From an uncultured Veillonella sp. (GTDB lineage: Bacteria; Bacillota; Negativicutes; Veillonellales; Veillonellaceae), in assembly GCF_934190855.1 (NCBI RefSeq), contig NZ_CAKPTN010000061.1:1-9187 (forward strand): a stretch of DNA of 9,187 bases, given 5' to 3'. A program made the position numbers and the translations under genes. Below, piece by piece: positions 1 to 5,624 of this stretch (position 1 is the first letter of the stretch; each line of letters begins with the position of its first letter). The notes under the pieces were generated by a model. It ran no database searches and had not been told where the DNA came from. It worked only from the letters and a program-made list of their open reading frames with translations.

Positions 1-403
1 GTTTTACATAGTACGCAACGTGATCTTCCATCATGCTTACGAGCAAGAAGTCACCTTCTTCATCAGCAGCGGCACGAATTGCTACAGCTTGATCGTTCAT
101 GTATTTGAAGTCTTTAAGAAGGATATCAATTACTTTTGCTTGAGGGATATCCTCTTGGCCCAATTCTTCAATTTTAGTCAATTTTGCATACTCTGCGGAA
201 TTTACCAATGGGAATTGACCTTGCATTTTTACATGTTCTGCTACTGCATCAAAGTATTCAAAGGCTTCATCATAAATGGATTCCAAGTATTCATGGATAG
301 ATTTGAATTGTGGACCAGTTACGTTGAAATGTAGGTTATGTAATTTTACGTTCCATACGGAAAGATCTGCTAAATATTGGTTTAATTGTTGTAAGTTTTT
401 CAT
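1..403 (-). CDS. dps: Dps-family DNA-binding ferritin-like protein (partial, 3' end outside window)
   Basis: The first 134 codons are visible; the C-terminal part lies beyond the left edge. Dps proteins form hollow dodecamers that oxidise Fe(II), usually with hydrogen peroxide, and store the iron, protecting DNA in the cytoplasm. The inter-subunit ferroxidase signature is intact: H25, H37, D52 and E56 fall at exactly the spacing of the iron ligands of Listeria innocua Dps (H31, H43, D58, E62), within HNLHFNVTGPQF, then IHEYLESIYDE, then FDAVAEH. The start is the ATG at 403-401, preceded by an AAGGAG ribosome site 7 bases upstream. There is no long lysine-rich N-terminal tail, so DNA binding through such a tail is not expected. 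The gene is probably monocistronic at its 5' end, because a terminator separates it from cysE and it has its own promoter. Whether it would be named dps, dpr or mrgA cannot be decided from the fragment. Confidence 0.93.
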   Translation of the reverse strand, partial: MKNLQQLNQYLADLSVWNVKLHNLHFNVTGPQFKSIHEYLESIYDEAFEYFDAVAEHVKMQGQFPLVNSAEYAKLTKIEELGQEDIPQAKVIDILLKDFKYMNDQAVAIRAAADEEGDFLLVSMMEDHVAYYVK

Positions 404-440
404 GATAATTCTCCTTTTTTCCATTTAATTCTCAATTACA

Positions 441-464
441 GTTTATTCAAAAAGCAGAATAAAC
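441..464 (-). other. Hairpin in the dps 5' leader
   Basis: GTTTATTC (441-448) and GAATAAAC (457-464) form a perfect 8-bp stem with an 8-base loop in the untranslated leader, about 40 bases before the dps start codon. No U-tract suited to termination follows it on the minus strand. It may affect mRNA stability; no function is established from sequence. Confidence 0.35.
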
Positions 465-499
465 CAAGTCGGCTTCTATGCCATCAATTCGTTTATTTA

Positions 500-525
500 A
501 TTTGTAATCAGTATTGATTACAAAT
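500..525. promoter_or_regulatory. Palindromic operator candidate over the dps transcription start
   Basis: ATTTGTAATCA (500-510) and TGATTACAAAT (515-525) form an 11-bp perfect inverted repeat around a 4-base centre. It begins three bases downstream of the -10 box and covers the predicted start site, the classical position for a repressor. Firmicute dps genes are commonly controlled by PerR or Fur, but this sequence does not match the usual PerR box (TTATAAT-N-ATTATAA), so the regulator is not identified. Confidence 0.6.
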
Positions 526-527
526 AA

Positions 528-556
528 ATTATATCAATAATGATTTTCCTTGTCAA
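528..556 (-). promoter_or_regulatory. Consensus sigma-70 promoter of dps
   Basis: On the minus strand a perfect -35 TTGACA (556-551) is followed after exactly 17 bases by a perfect -10 TATAAT (533-528). The predicted start is near 521, giving a 5' leader of about 118 bases. A promoter this close to consensus needs repression to be controlled, which fits the palindrome lying just downstream. Confidence 0.85.
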
Positions 557-596
557 CAATAAAATCGATTTTTTTGAATATTCTTTTTATAAAAGT

Positions 597-637
597 AAAA
601 AACCTCTAACTACTAGTTCATTTAGTAGTTAGAGGTT
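597..637 (-). terminator. Intrinsic terminator of cysE
   Basis: A perfect 15-bp stem (601-615 with 623-637, 7-base loop) is followed on the minus strand by six T residues and a further T-rich stretch. It begins 39 bases after the cysE stop and insulates dps from the cys genes. Confidence 0.92.
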
Positions 638-675
638 CTATAATTCTATATTACATACGATTATATCCCACTATA

Positions 676-1287
676 TTAAATATAGTATTCTATGTAATCA
701 TCAGGAATTTTCTTTTCCTCAACGTTACCTTTACTGCCACTACGACGAGGTTTACGGACATACATATTTTCTGGATCTGTTTCAAAGATAACCATGTCTT
801 TAGGGATATCGTGTTTAATAACGAGGTTACAACCGATTTTTGTACGTGCTCCGATAGTAATATCACCTAAGATTTTCGTGCCTGTACCGATGAGTACTTC
901 GTCTTCAATGGTTGGATGGCGTTTCACCTGCTTAGAGGACATACCGCCTAACGTTACTTGATGGAACAAGGTTACATTATCACCTACGATGGCTGTTTCA
1001 CCAATAACAACGCCCATGCCGTGGTCAATAAAAAGGCCTCGGCCAATCGTTGCACCTGGATGAATTTCAATGCCTGTTACGTGACGAGAATGTAGGGCCA
1101 CACGACGCGCCAAGGTTGGCCACCCCGCCTTATAGAGGCGGTGCGCAAAGAAATGCCAGAATAAGGCTGTAATATGCGGATACGTCCAAATAACCATCCA
1201 CACGCTTGTTGCGGCTGGGTCAGAATCCATTACGCGCTTAATATTATATTGAATTTTGCCCCATAATTCGCGCAAACCTTGCATCAT
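676..1287 (-). CDS. cysE: Serine O-acetyltransferase
   Basis: The product transfers acetyl from acetyl-CoA to L-serine, giving O-acetylserine for cysteine synthesis in the cytoplasm. At 203 residues it is the short bacterial form; E. coli CysE has 273, mostly because of a longer N-terminal helical domain. Residues 1-70 are the helical part and 71-165 the left-handed beta-helix of hexapeptide repeats (IEIHPGATIGRG onwards). Catalytic D88-H89 sit in FIDHGMGVVIGET, followed by FHQVTLGG (108-115) and H124 in KRHPTI. The C-terminal tail ends in isoleucine, the residue that inserts into the CysK active site in the cysteine synthase complex. Two adjacent ATG codons (1287 and 1284) both lie within range of a GGAG site, so the start is uncertain by one residue. 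It lies 102 bases downstream of cysK with no terminator or convincing promoter between, so the two are probably co-transcribed. Confidence 0.95.
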   Translation of the reverse strand: MMQGLRELWGKIQYNIKRVMDSDPAATSVWMVIWTYPHITALFWHFFAHRLYKAGWPTLARRVALHSRHVTGIEIHPGATIGRGLFIDHGMGVVIGETAIVGDNVTLFHQVTLGGMSSKQVKRHPTIEDEVLIGTGTKILGDITIGARTKIGCNLVIKHDIPKDMVIFETDPENMYVRKPRRSGSKGNVEEKKIPDDYIEYYI

Positions 1288-1389
1288 AGTGACTCCATCT
1301 CAAATAACTCTACTCATATATAGTATATAGTATACAACATATATGGTCTGTATTCCTATACATAAGATATTTTATCTATGCGAAATCCG

Positions 1390-2304
1390 TTACTTTACGT
1401 ATTCATTATTTGCAAAATCTAAGAGAGATAGGTATTTTTCCACCCCATCTGGCGCGATGACAACGATATTCGCATTTGGCATGTCTTGAGCAATGCGCTT
1501 TGCTGCTACGATGGCTGCCCCCGCTGAAAGCCCGATGGAAATGCCGCTTTCACGCATAAAGGTCTGTACTTCACTAAAGGCCTCTTCATCGCTTATAGTT
1601 TGTACACCGTCCATCAAGCTTTGATCAAAGTTTTCAGGAATAAAACCAGCCCCAATGCCTTGGATTTTGTGAGGGCCACCCTTGCCTTCTGTAATCGCCG
1701 GAGACCCAGTTGGTTCCACTGCGATGGCCTTTAGATTCGGATTGTGCTCTTTCAAGCGTCTAGTAACGCCTGTGAAAGTACCACCTGTACCGATACCTGC
1801 CACAAATACGTCTACATTCGGTACCTGTTCTACAATCTCAGCGCCTGTAGTACGGTAATGCATATCTGGGTTCGCCGGATTTACGAATTGGCCTAATGTA
1901 AAAGCATTAGAATATTTTTCTAAGATTTCGTTTGCTCGTTCAAGAGCACCTTTCATGCCTGTTTCTTTTGGCGTTAAGATGAGCTGTGCACCATAAGCCT
2001 TGATAAGTTCACGACGCTCTTTACTCATGCTTTCAGGCATAATAATTACAGTTTTAATATGCAAGATAGCACCTACCATGGCAAGAGCAATACCCGTATT
2101 GCCACTTGTAGCCTCAACGATAATGCTATCCTCATGGATGCGACCTTTTTCCTTAGCGTCTTGCAACATGCCAAGAACGGCACGGTCTTTCACAGAGCCA
2201 CCTACATTATATTTTTCAAGTTTTACATAAATATTTGTGTTTTGTAATTGATATACCGGTGTTTTACCAATAAGTTCTGTAGTTTGATTTGTTACTATGC
2301 TCAT
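1390..2304 (-). CDS. cysK: Cysteine synthase A (O-acetylserine sulfhydrylase)
   Basis: This PLP enzyme converts O-acetylserine and sulfide to cysteine and acetate. The length of 304 residues is normal. K39 in GGSVKDRA is the PLP-binding lysine. TSGNTG (67-72) is the substrate loop, GIGTGGT (170-176) the PLP phosphate-binding loop, GIGAGFIP (216-223) and GLSAGAA (258-264) are further conserved segments, and PDGVEKYLS (285-293) closes the fold. CysK rather than cystathionine beta-synthase is supported by the compact length, lack of any regulatory domain and the neighbouring cysE. A CysM-type enzyme cannot be fully excluded without alignment. The start ATG (2304-2302) is preceded by an AGGGAGG ribosome site 5 bases upstream. 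The gene has its own promoter and a structured leader, described separately. Confidence 0.95.
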   Translation of the reverse strand: MSIVTNQTTELIGKTPVYQLQNTNIYVKLEKYNVGGSVKDRAVLGMLQDAKEKGRIHEDSIIVEATSGNTGIALAMVGAILHIKTVIIMPESMSKERRELIKAYGAQLILTPKETGMKGALERANEILEKYSNAFTLGQFVNPANPDMHYRTTGAEIVEQVPNVDVFVAGIGTGGTFTGVTRRLKEHNPNLKAIAVEPTGSPAITEGKGGPHKIQGIGAGFIPENFDQSLMDGVQTISDEEAFSEVQTFMRESGISIGLSAGAAIVAAKRIAQDMPNANIVVIAPDGVEKYLSLLDFANNEYVK

Positions 2305-2331
2305 CTGATCCTCCCTCTAGCGACAGATGAT

Positions 2332-2364
2332 AAAAATCGTCCTCAGGAATATCCCAAGGACGAT
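2332..2364 (-). promoter_or_regulatory. Attenuator-like terminator hairpin in the cysK leader
   Basis: On the minus strand ATCGTCCT (2364-2357) pairs with AGGACGAT (2343-2336); two G-U and two G-C pairs extend this to a 12-bp stem with a 5-base loop, followed by TTTTTAT. It lies between the cysK promoter and start codon, with its U-tract about 28 bases before the ATG, so termination here would shut off cysK-cysE. A CAAGG at 2379-2375 could pair with CCTTG in the 5' arm (2359-2355) as a weak antiterminator. The T-box signature for Cys tRNA sensing is absent, and I recognise no known riboswitch. Confidence 0.55.
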
Positions 2365-2433
2365 ATGTGTTTCACCTTGTTACTCACTATATACTGGGTA
2401 TAAACGTTTATGCATTCCCATAAATACAACCAT

Positions 2434-2463
2434 ACTCTAACACTTGAATCAATCCATTGTCAA
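2434..2463 (-). promoter_or_regulatory. Sigma-70 promoter of cysK
   Basis: A perfect -35 TTGACA (2463-2458) is followed after 18 bases by an extended -10, TG-T-TAGAGT, with the hexamer at 2439-2434. The predicted start is near 2427, giving a leader of about 122 bases. The promoter sits some 55 bases beyond the stop codon of the upstream membrane-protein gene. Confidence 0.7.
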
Positions 2464-2517
2464 GAGAATGAGAATAGCTTTTAAAACCCCAAAAATACAG
2501 GAAATAACTAGGTTTAT

Positions 2518-3378
2518 CTATTTACTTGTAAGCACGTTGACCACTGCATCCCATGTGATAGGCACGAATATGATAGAAAGAGCTAGTACGATAAAGAGAA
2601 CTGCTCCAACTAATACGGTCAGACGAGGAACTAAGGATAAAACAATGCTCTTTGCCAATCTAGATGCTTTACTTAAGTCATGATGCAACGCAACATGACC
2701 CCAGAGGAAGCCTGCCACTAGATAGGACATAATATAAGGATCTAGCAGTACATGTGTAGATAATTCATTATCCATATGCATAATGCGGTTGATAACAGGC
2801 GAAACTAGCACATTTACTAGCATAGCTAGCACCTTAAGCCACACAACGCAGACAACATATGTCCACATACTCCTCTTAGTCATCCACAGCATGTATAGGT
2901 GTCCTATTATACTTGCCCCCAGCGAGCCCTTCTCGCCGTCCATGTATCGCTCCATCCAAGATGGTTGCTCCTTGCCAACCTCTACTTGGCTGTAGTGAAA
3001 AGATAGATTTCTTTCACCATGGGCCACATCAACGAGGCCCAAAACTTGGAATAGGACGAGCAAAAATAAGACAGCTACAACGACTTGGAAACTTTCACTA
3101 AAGAACATATCCATAAAATCAACATTGAGATGGCCGATGCTTGAAAGGTTGCCATACACATCGTAAAAGGCTAGATATCCCGCATTTGTTAAGAAAACAT
3201 CCAAAATAAATAGAAGCAGCACAAAGATTATATATCCATTCCAACGTGTCCATTTATTTTGTGTCTCTATATAGGTATTCGCCCCTACCATAATCGCTGC
3301 AGGGTGTATAGACAAAGTCACACCGATCATAAAAAACATTATGAACGATGTGCCCATTGTTATATATTCATATACCAT
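2518..3378 (-). CDS. Multi-pass membrane protein of unknown function, coupled to queF
   Basis: I do not recognise this 286-residue protein. It has about six hydrophobic segments (roughly 7-31, 46-70, 97-117, 171-193, 214-231 and 253-276), a polar loop at 118-170 rich in charged residues, and a short positively charged stretch near 232-243 (LHHDLSKASRLAK). There is no signal peptide, obvious nucleotide-binding motif or metal-binding cluster. The ATG at 3378 follows the queF stop with one base between, and there is no convincing Shine-Dalgarno site of its own, so translation is probably coupled to queF. That linkage suggests a role near queuosine precursor metabolism or uptake, but the protein does not look like the known transporters QueT or YhhQ as I remember them, and operon neighbours can be unrelated. 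No strong terminator follows; a weak AAACC/GGTTT stem lies just beyond the stop. Confidence 0.8.
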   Translation of the reverse strand: MVYEYITMGTSFIMFFMIGVTLSIHPAAIMVGANTYIETQNKWTRWNGYIIFVLLLFILDVFLTNAGYLAFYDVYGNLSSIGHLNVDFMDMFFSESFQVVVAVLFLLVLFQVLGLVDVAHGERNLSFHYSQVEVGKEQPSWMERYMDGEKGSLGASIIGHLYMLWMTKRSMWTYVVCVVWLKVLAMLVNVLVSPVINRIMHMDNELSTHVLLDPYIMSYLVAGFLWGHVALHHDLSKASRLAKSIVLSLVPRLTVLVGAVLFIVLALSIIFVPITWDAVVNVLTSK

Positions 3379-3379
3379 A

Positions 3380-3877
3380 TTAACGGTATGCTACGCGCTC
3401 AGGCTGCATGTCGTGGAAATGAAGGCGCTCTTTTGCAGTCTTCTCCCACTCTGTACCAGGCTTGCCATAGTTTGCGTATGGATCGATGGACAAACCACCG
3501 CGCGGCGTAAACTTGCCCCATACCTCGATGTATTTAGGATCCATCAACTTCACAAGATCTTTCATGATGATATTGATGCAGTCCTCGTGAAAGTCCCCGT
3601 GATTGCGGAAACTAAATAGATATAATTTCAAAGACTTGGACTCAACCATTTTCTTATCTGGCACATAAGAAATATAGATTGTGGCAAAGTCTGGTTGCCC
3701 TGTCATAGGACACAAACTAGTGAACTCAGGACAGTTAAATTTAACAAAGTAATCATTATCAGGGTGTTTGTTATCAAACGCCTCTAACACCTGTGGTGCA
3801 TAATCAGTTGGGTAATCGGTCTTGTGACCTAACATCGTTACCCCTTGTAACTCTTTTTCAGTTCTGCCGGATGCCAT
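3380..3877 (-). CDS. queF: NADPH-dependent 7-cyano-7-deazaguanine reductase (preQ0 reductase)
   Basis: QueF reduces the nitrile of preQ0 to the primary amine of preQ1 using two NADPH, the last step before the base is inserted into tRNA by Tgt on the way to queuosine. The 165-residue length is that of the short, unimodular Bacillus subtilis type rather than the roughly 280-residue E. coli type. The nucleophilic cysteine is C56 in [14 protein letters not shown], with the catalytic aspartate D63. The NADPH-binding QueF motif ESKSLK is at 79-84, and the substrate-binding glutamate is E98 in FHEDC. The ATG at 3877 has a GAGG site about 6 bases upstream. The gene leads a two-gene unit with the membrane-protein gene. 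Other queuosine genes (queC, queD, queE, tgt, queA) are not in this window. Confidence 0.97.
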   Translation of the reverse strand: MASGRTEKELQGVTMLGHKTDYPTDYAPQVLEAFDNKHPDNDYFVKFNCPEFTSLCPMTGQPDFATIYISYVPDKKMVESKSLKLYLFSFRNHGDFHEDCINIIMKDLVKLMDPKYIEVWGKFTPRGGLSIDPYANYGKPGTEWEKTAKERLHFHDMQPERVAYR

Positions 3878-3937
3878 AAGGAACCTCTTTCTATAAACTC
3901 TATCATTAAATATATTGAATAATTCATGTAATACTTA

Positions 3938-3946
3938 ATTATAGCA
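3938..3946 (-). promoter_or_regulatory. Extended -10 promoter candidate of queF
   Basis: TG-C-TATAAT on the minus strand (TG at 3946-3945, hexamer 3943-3938) is a perfect extended -10. The -35 region has only a poor match, which extended -10 promoters tolerate. The predicted start near 3931 gives a leader of about 54 bases. No preQ1 riboswitch is evident in that leader. Confidence 0.55.
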
Positions 3947-4060
3947 TATAAGGAATTAACTAAAGCACTACATTCTCATGCAATTCATCAAAGGTAAAAG
4001 CATATTCTTCATAAAGACTTAATAGCTTTCATAATTTAACAGTATCCTTTCTTTCTATCA

Positions 4061-4089
4061 ATTATATACTGGTTCCCAATAGATATAAA
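4061..4089 (-). promoter_or_regulatory. Second, upstream promoter candidate in the queF intergenic region
   Basis: TTTATA (4089-4084), a 17-base spacer, then TATAAT (4066-4061). The hexamers are good, but the region is AT-rich, so chance matches are likely. Transcription from here would cross the possible short ORF remnant at 3962-4036 before queF. Confidence 0.3.
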
Positions 4090-4120
4090 ATATTCTTAAT
4101 CATCCTAACCAAATCCCTTA

Positions 4121-4150
4121 TTTAGATTGTGTAAAATTTAAGTTTATAAT
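4121..4150 (+). promoter_or_regulatory. Promoter candidate of the plus-strand secreted-protein gene
   Basis: TTTAGA (4121-4126, four of six matches to the -35 consensus), an 18-base spacer, then a perfect TATAAT (4145-4150). The predicted start is near 4157, about 60 bases before the start codon. Confidence 0.5.
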
Positions 4151-4218
4151 AAAATATTCATATACATTTGGTAATGTTAGTTTATTCAGAACAATATAAC
4201 ACCTTATGGAGGTCACTT

Positions 4219-4959
4219 ATGAAATTAAAACAGCTTATTTTATCTAGCATCGCTGTAGGTGCATTAGCTTTCACATTTGGCACGGCACAACCTGCACAGG
4301 CGGCTATTGGCATGGAGAATCCAGGTCCCGCTATGAATCTTGAAAAGCCTGCATCTGTAACGACGGCACACCATATCAATGTAGATGGTAAAGTTGTAGA
4401 GCCAATCAACGGCCAACAAAATGTAATCTATGTAGATGGTCAACCGCTCGTAGCATTGCGCCAAGTGTCTGAAGCATTGGGCTATAAAGTAGCATGGGAC
4501 GAACCTACTAAAACAGCGTTGGTAGATATGAGCATTGCTACATTAGCAATCCAACCAGACTCTGCCGATGTGATTCGCCACGGCAAATTAAAGGTTATCA
4601 ACCTTGATACATCTGAATCCTTCTTGCCAGCAGCACGTAAGGTAGACGGCACTATCTTTGTAAAACCACAAGTGTTCAAATTATTATTGAACCAAGTAAA
4701 TATTACAAAAGATGAAATCTTCATCGCCCCTCAACGTGCACAATTGGCGTCTACTACAAATACAGAGGTATCTCACAATAACGACCTCAGTACATTCTTA
4801 CCGCCATCCCAAAAGGATGTAAAGAAAGTAGATCCAAAAGCGACAGAAAAACCGCTTATTAAAATCAAAAAAACATTGGCTAAAGACTCTGTAACTACAA
4901 CAGATACAGAAGCTACTGAAAAATCCGAATACCAACGTCGAAATGGCTTAGATCGTTAA
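4219..4959 (+). CDS. Secreted protein with copper-amine-oxidase-N-like domain
   Basis: The 246-residue product starts at the ATG at 4219, chosen because a GGAGG site lies 6 bases upstream and a clean signal peptide begins there; an in-frame ATG at 4168 has neither. Residues 1-28 are a Sec signal peptide (KLK, hydrophobic core, AQA before the predicted cut). Residues about 52-172 resemble the copper amine oxidase N-terminal ('stalk') domain: VDGKVV, then YVDGQPLVALRQVSEALGY and VAWDEPTKTALVDM, matching the family pattern in which a small hydrophobic strand precedes a VPLR-type helix and a GYKVxWD strand. Such domains are envelope-binding modules, not enzymes, and no oxidase domain follows. The tail (about 175-246) is polar, threonine- and lysine-rich and probably disordered. 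No lipobox or sorting signal is seen. Its role is unknown; envelope or periplasm is inferred. Confidence 0.85.
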   Translation: MKLKQLILSSIAVGALAFTFGTAQPAQAAIGMENPGPAMNLEKPASVTTAHHINVDGKVVEPINGQQNVIYVDGQPLVALRQVSEALGYKVAWDEPTKTALVDMSIATLAIQPDSADVIRHGKLKVINLDTSESFLPAARKVDGTIFVKPQVFKLLLNQVNITKDEIFIAPQRAQLASTTNTEVSHNNDLSTFLPPSQKDVKKVDPKATEKPLIKIKKTLAKDSVTTTDTEATEKSEYQRRNGLDR

Positions 4960-4975
4960 TCCATACGGATACAAC

Positions 4976-5046
4976 AAAAGGTCCCCTATGGACTGCTCCC
5001 CTACAAGATATAATCTTAAGGTGTACAGTCCACAAGGGACCTTTTT
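4976..5046. terminator. Tall bidirectional terminator between convergent genes
   Basis: AAAAGGTCCC (4976-4985) pairs with GGGACCTTTT (5036-5045); after a 4-by-4 internal loop GGACTG (4990-4995) pairs with CAGTCC (5026-5031); a small AAGAT/ATCTT hairpin (5005-5017) may cap it. A T-run follows on the plus strand, and the paired A-run supplies one on the minus strand, so both the secreted-protein gene (plus) and the gene ending at 5087 (minus) can terminate here. Confidence 0.88.
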
Positions 5047-5086
5047 ATTCTGTAAATGTAACTAAAAATGGTTTATTTCAAGTAAA

Positions 5087-5497
5087 TTATCTACCGAAAC
5101 CATAGCGGTTAAGTGCTGTATTACCATTACCATATATAGCCATGATTTTCGCCATGAAATAGTCAGCTACTGCTACAGAGTATGCTGCAATATCATTGTA
5201 ATCGGAATATTTAGGAGCTACATTAGGCGTGTTAACGCTTTCAATTGTAACATTTTTATTATTAGTTACAGGTGCTATAAGTTTGTTTGTATTAGTAGTA
5301 GGTGCAGGATCTGTAACTGTTACTGTAGAACCCATGGATGGATTAACATAACCTGTTGGAGTAGATACTGGTGGACGTTGGGAATCAGTATATTTATAGC
5401 CATAAGAAGCGTCCGCTTGTTGAGGTGCCAATGTAGCTACGCCAAACGCAAGAACAGTGGCTGCCAAAACGATAGATAATTGTTTAGATGCTTTCAT
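5087..5497 (-). CDS. Small secreted protein of unknown function
   Basis: I do not recognise this 136-residue protein. The start ATG (5497-5495) is chosen because a GGAGG lies 5 bases upstream and a signal peptide begins there; an in-frame ATG 12 bases further upstream overlaps that ribosome site. Residues 1-30 form a Sec signal peptide (KASK, hydrophobic core, ADA before the predicted cut). The mature part starts Tyr/Gly-rich (SYGYKYTDSQ), continues as a Pro/Thr/Asn/Val-rich, probably unstructured linker (about 42-95), then a more ordered segment (96-122, with YSDYNDIAAYSVAVADYFMA) that may be an amphipathic helix, and a Gly/Asn/Arg tail ending RYGFGR. There is no lipobox, cysteine or LPXTG signal. 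It is probably periplasmic or released. It converges on the secreted-protein gene at 4219 and lies downstream of the AsmA-like gene. Confidence 0.8.
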   Translation of the reverse strand: MKASKQLSIVLAATVLAFGVATLAPQQADASYGYKYTDSQRPPVSTPTGYVNPSMGSTVTVTDPAPTTNTNKLIAPVTNNKNVTIESVNTPNVAPKYSDYNDIAAYSVAVADYFMAKIMAIYGNGNTALNRYGFGR

Positions 5498-5562
5498 AAA
5501 AACCTCCATAGCAAATACTAAAAGAAATGCACGATCATCAAAAATTCTGATAACCTAGATTT

Positions 5563-5590
5563 ATTATAAACCTGTTATTTAAATGCACAA
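5563..5590 (-). promoter_or_regulatory. Promoter candidate of the small secreted-protein gene
   Basis: TTGTGC (5590-5585), a 16-base spacer, then TATAAT (5568-5563). GTGCATTT occurs twice on the minus strand, at 5588-5581 over the -35 box and at 5532-5525 downstream of the start, which could be a regulator site or coincidence. An imperfect stem (AATGAA/TTCATT plus GTTG/CAAC, 5589-5622) overlaps the -35 side but lacks a U-tract, so it is not a convincing terminator for the preceding gene. Confidence 0.5.
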
Positions 5591-5624
5591 TGAATCGTTG
5601 TAAACATCATCAACATTTCATTTA

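Larger units (their letters stand above)
3878..4218. other. Divergent intergenic region between queF and the secreted-protein gene
   Basis: These 341 bases hold the promoter candidates of both flanking, divergently transcribed genes and a short possible ORF remnant on the minus strand (3962-4036). The rest is AT-rich. I see no RNA gene, long repeat or further coding region. Confidence 0.6.

Noticed and set aside
20..334. Plus-strand 104-codon ORF
   Set aside because: It lies antisense to the Dps coding frame, which has all the ferroxidase residues and a good ribosome site.
1288..1389. Separate promoter for cysE
   Set aside because: The gap is rich in TATACT-like strings but none has a matching -35 at proper spacing, so co-transcription with cysK is simpler.
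2305..2430. Cys-specific T-box or SAM riboswitch upstream of cysK
   Set aside because: The conserved T-box sequence and the SAM-I core motifs are absent; only a hairpin with a U-tract is seen.
3860..3935. preQ1 riboswitch before queF
   Set aside because: An AGAGGTTC resembling the start of a class I preQ1 aptamer overlaps the ribosome site, but the partner CCTCT strand and A-rich tail are missing.
4168..4218. Upstream in-frame start for the plus-strand secreted protein
   Set aside because: It has no ribosome site and would put 17 residues ahead of a well-formed signal peptide that has its own GGAGG site.
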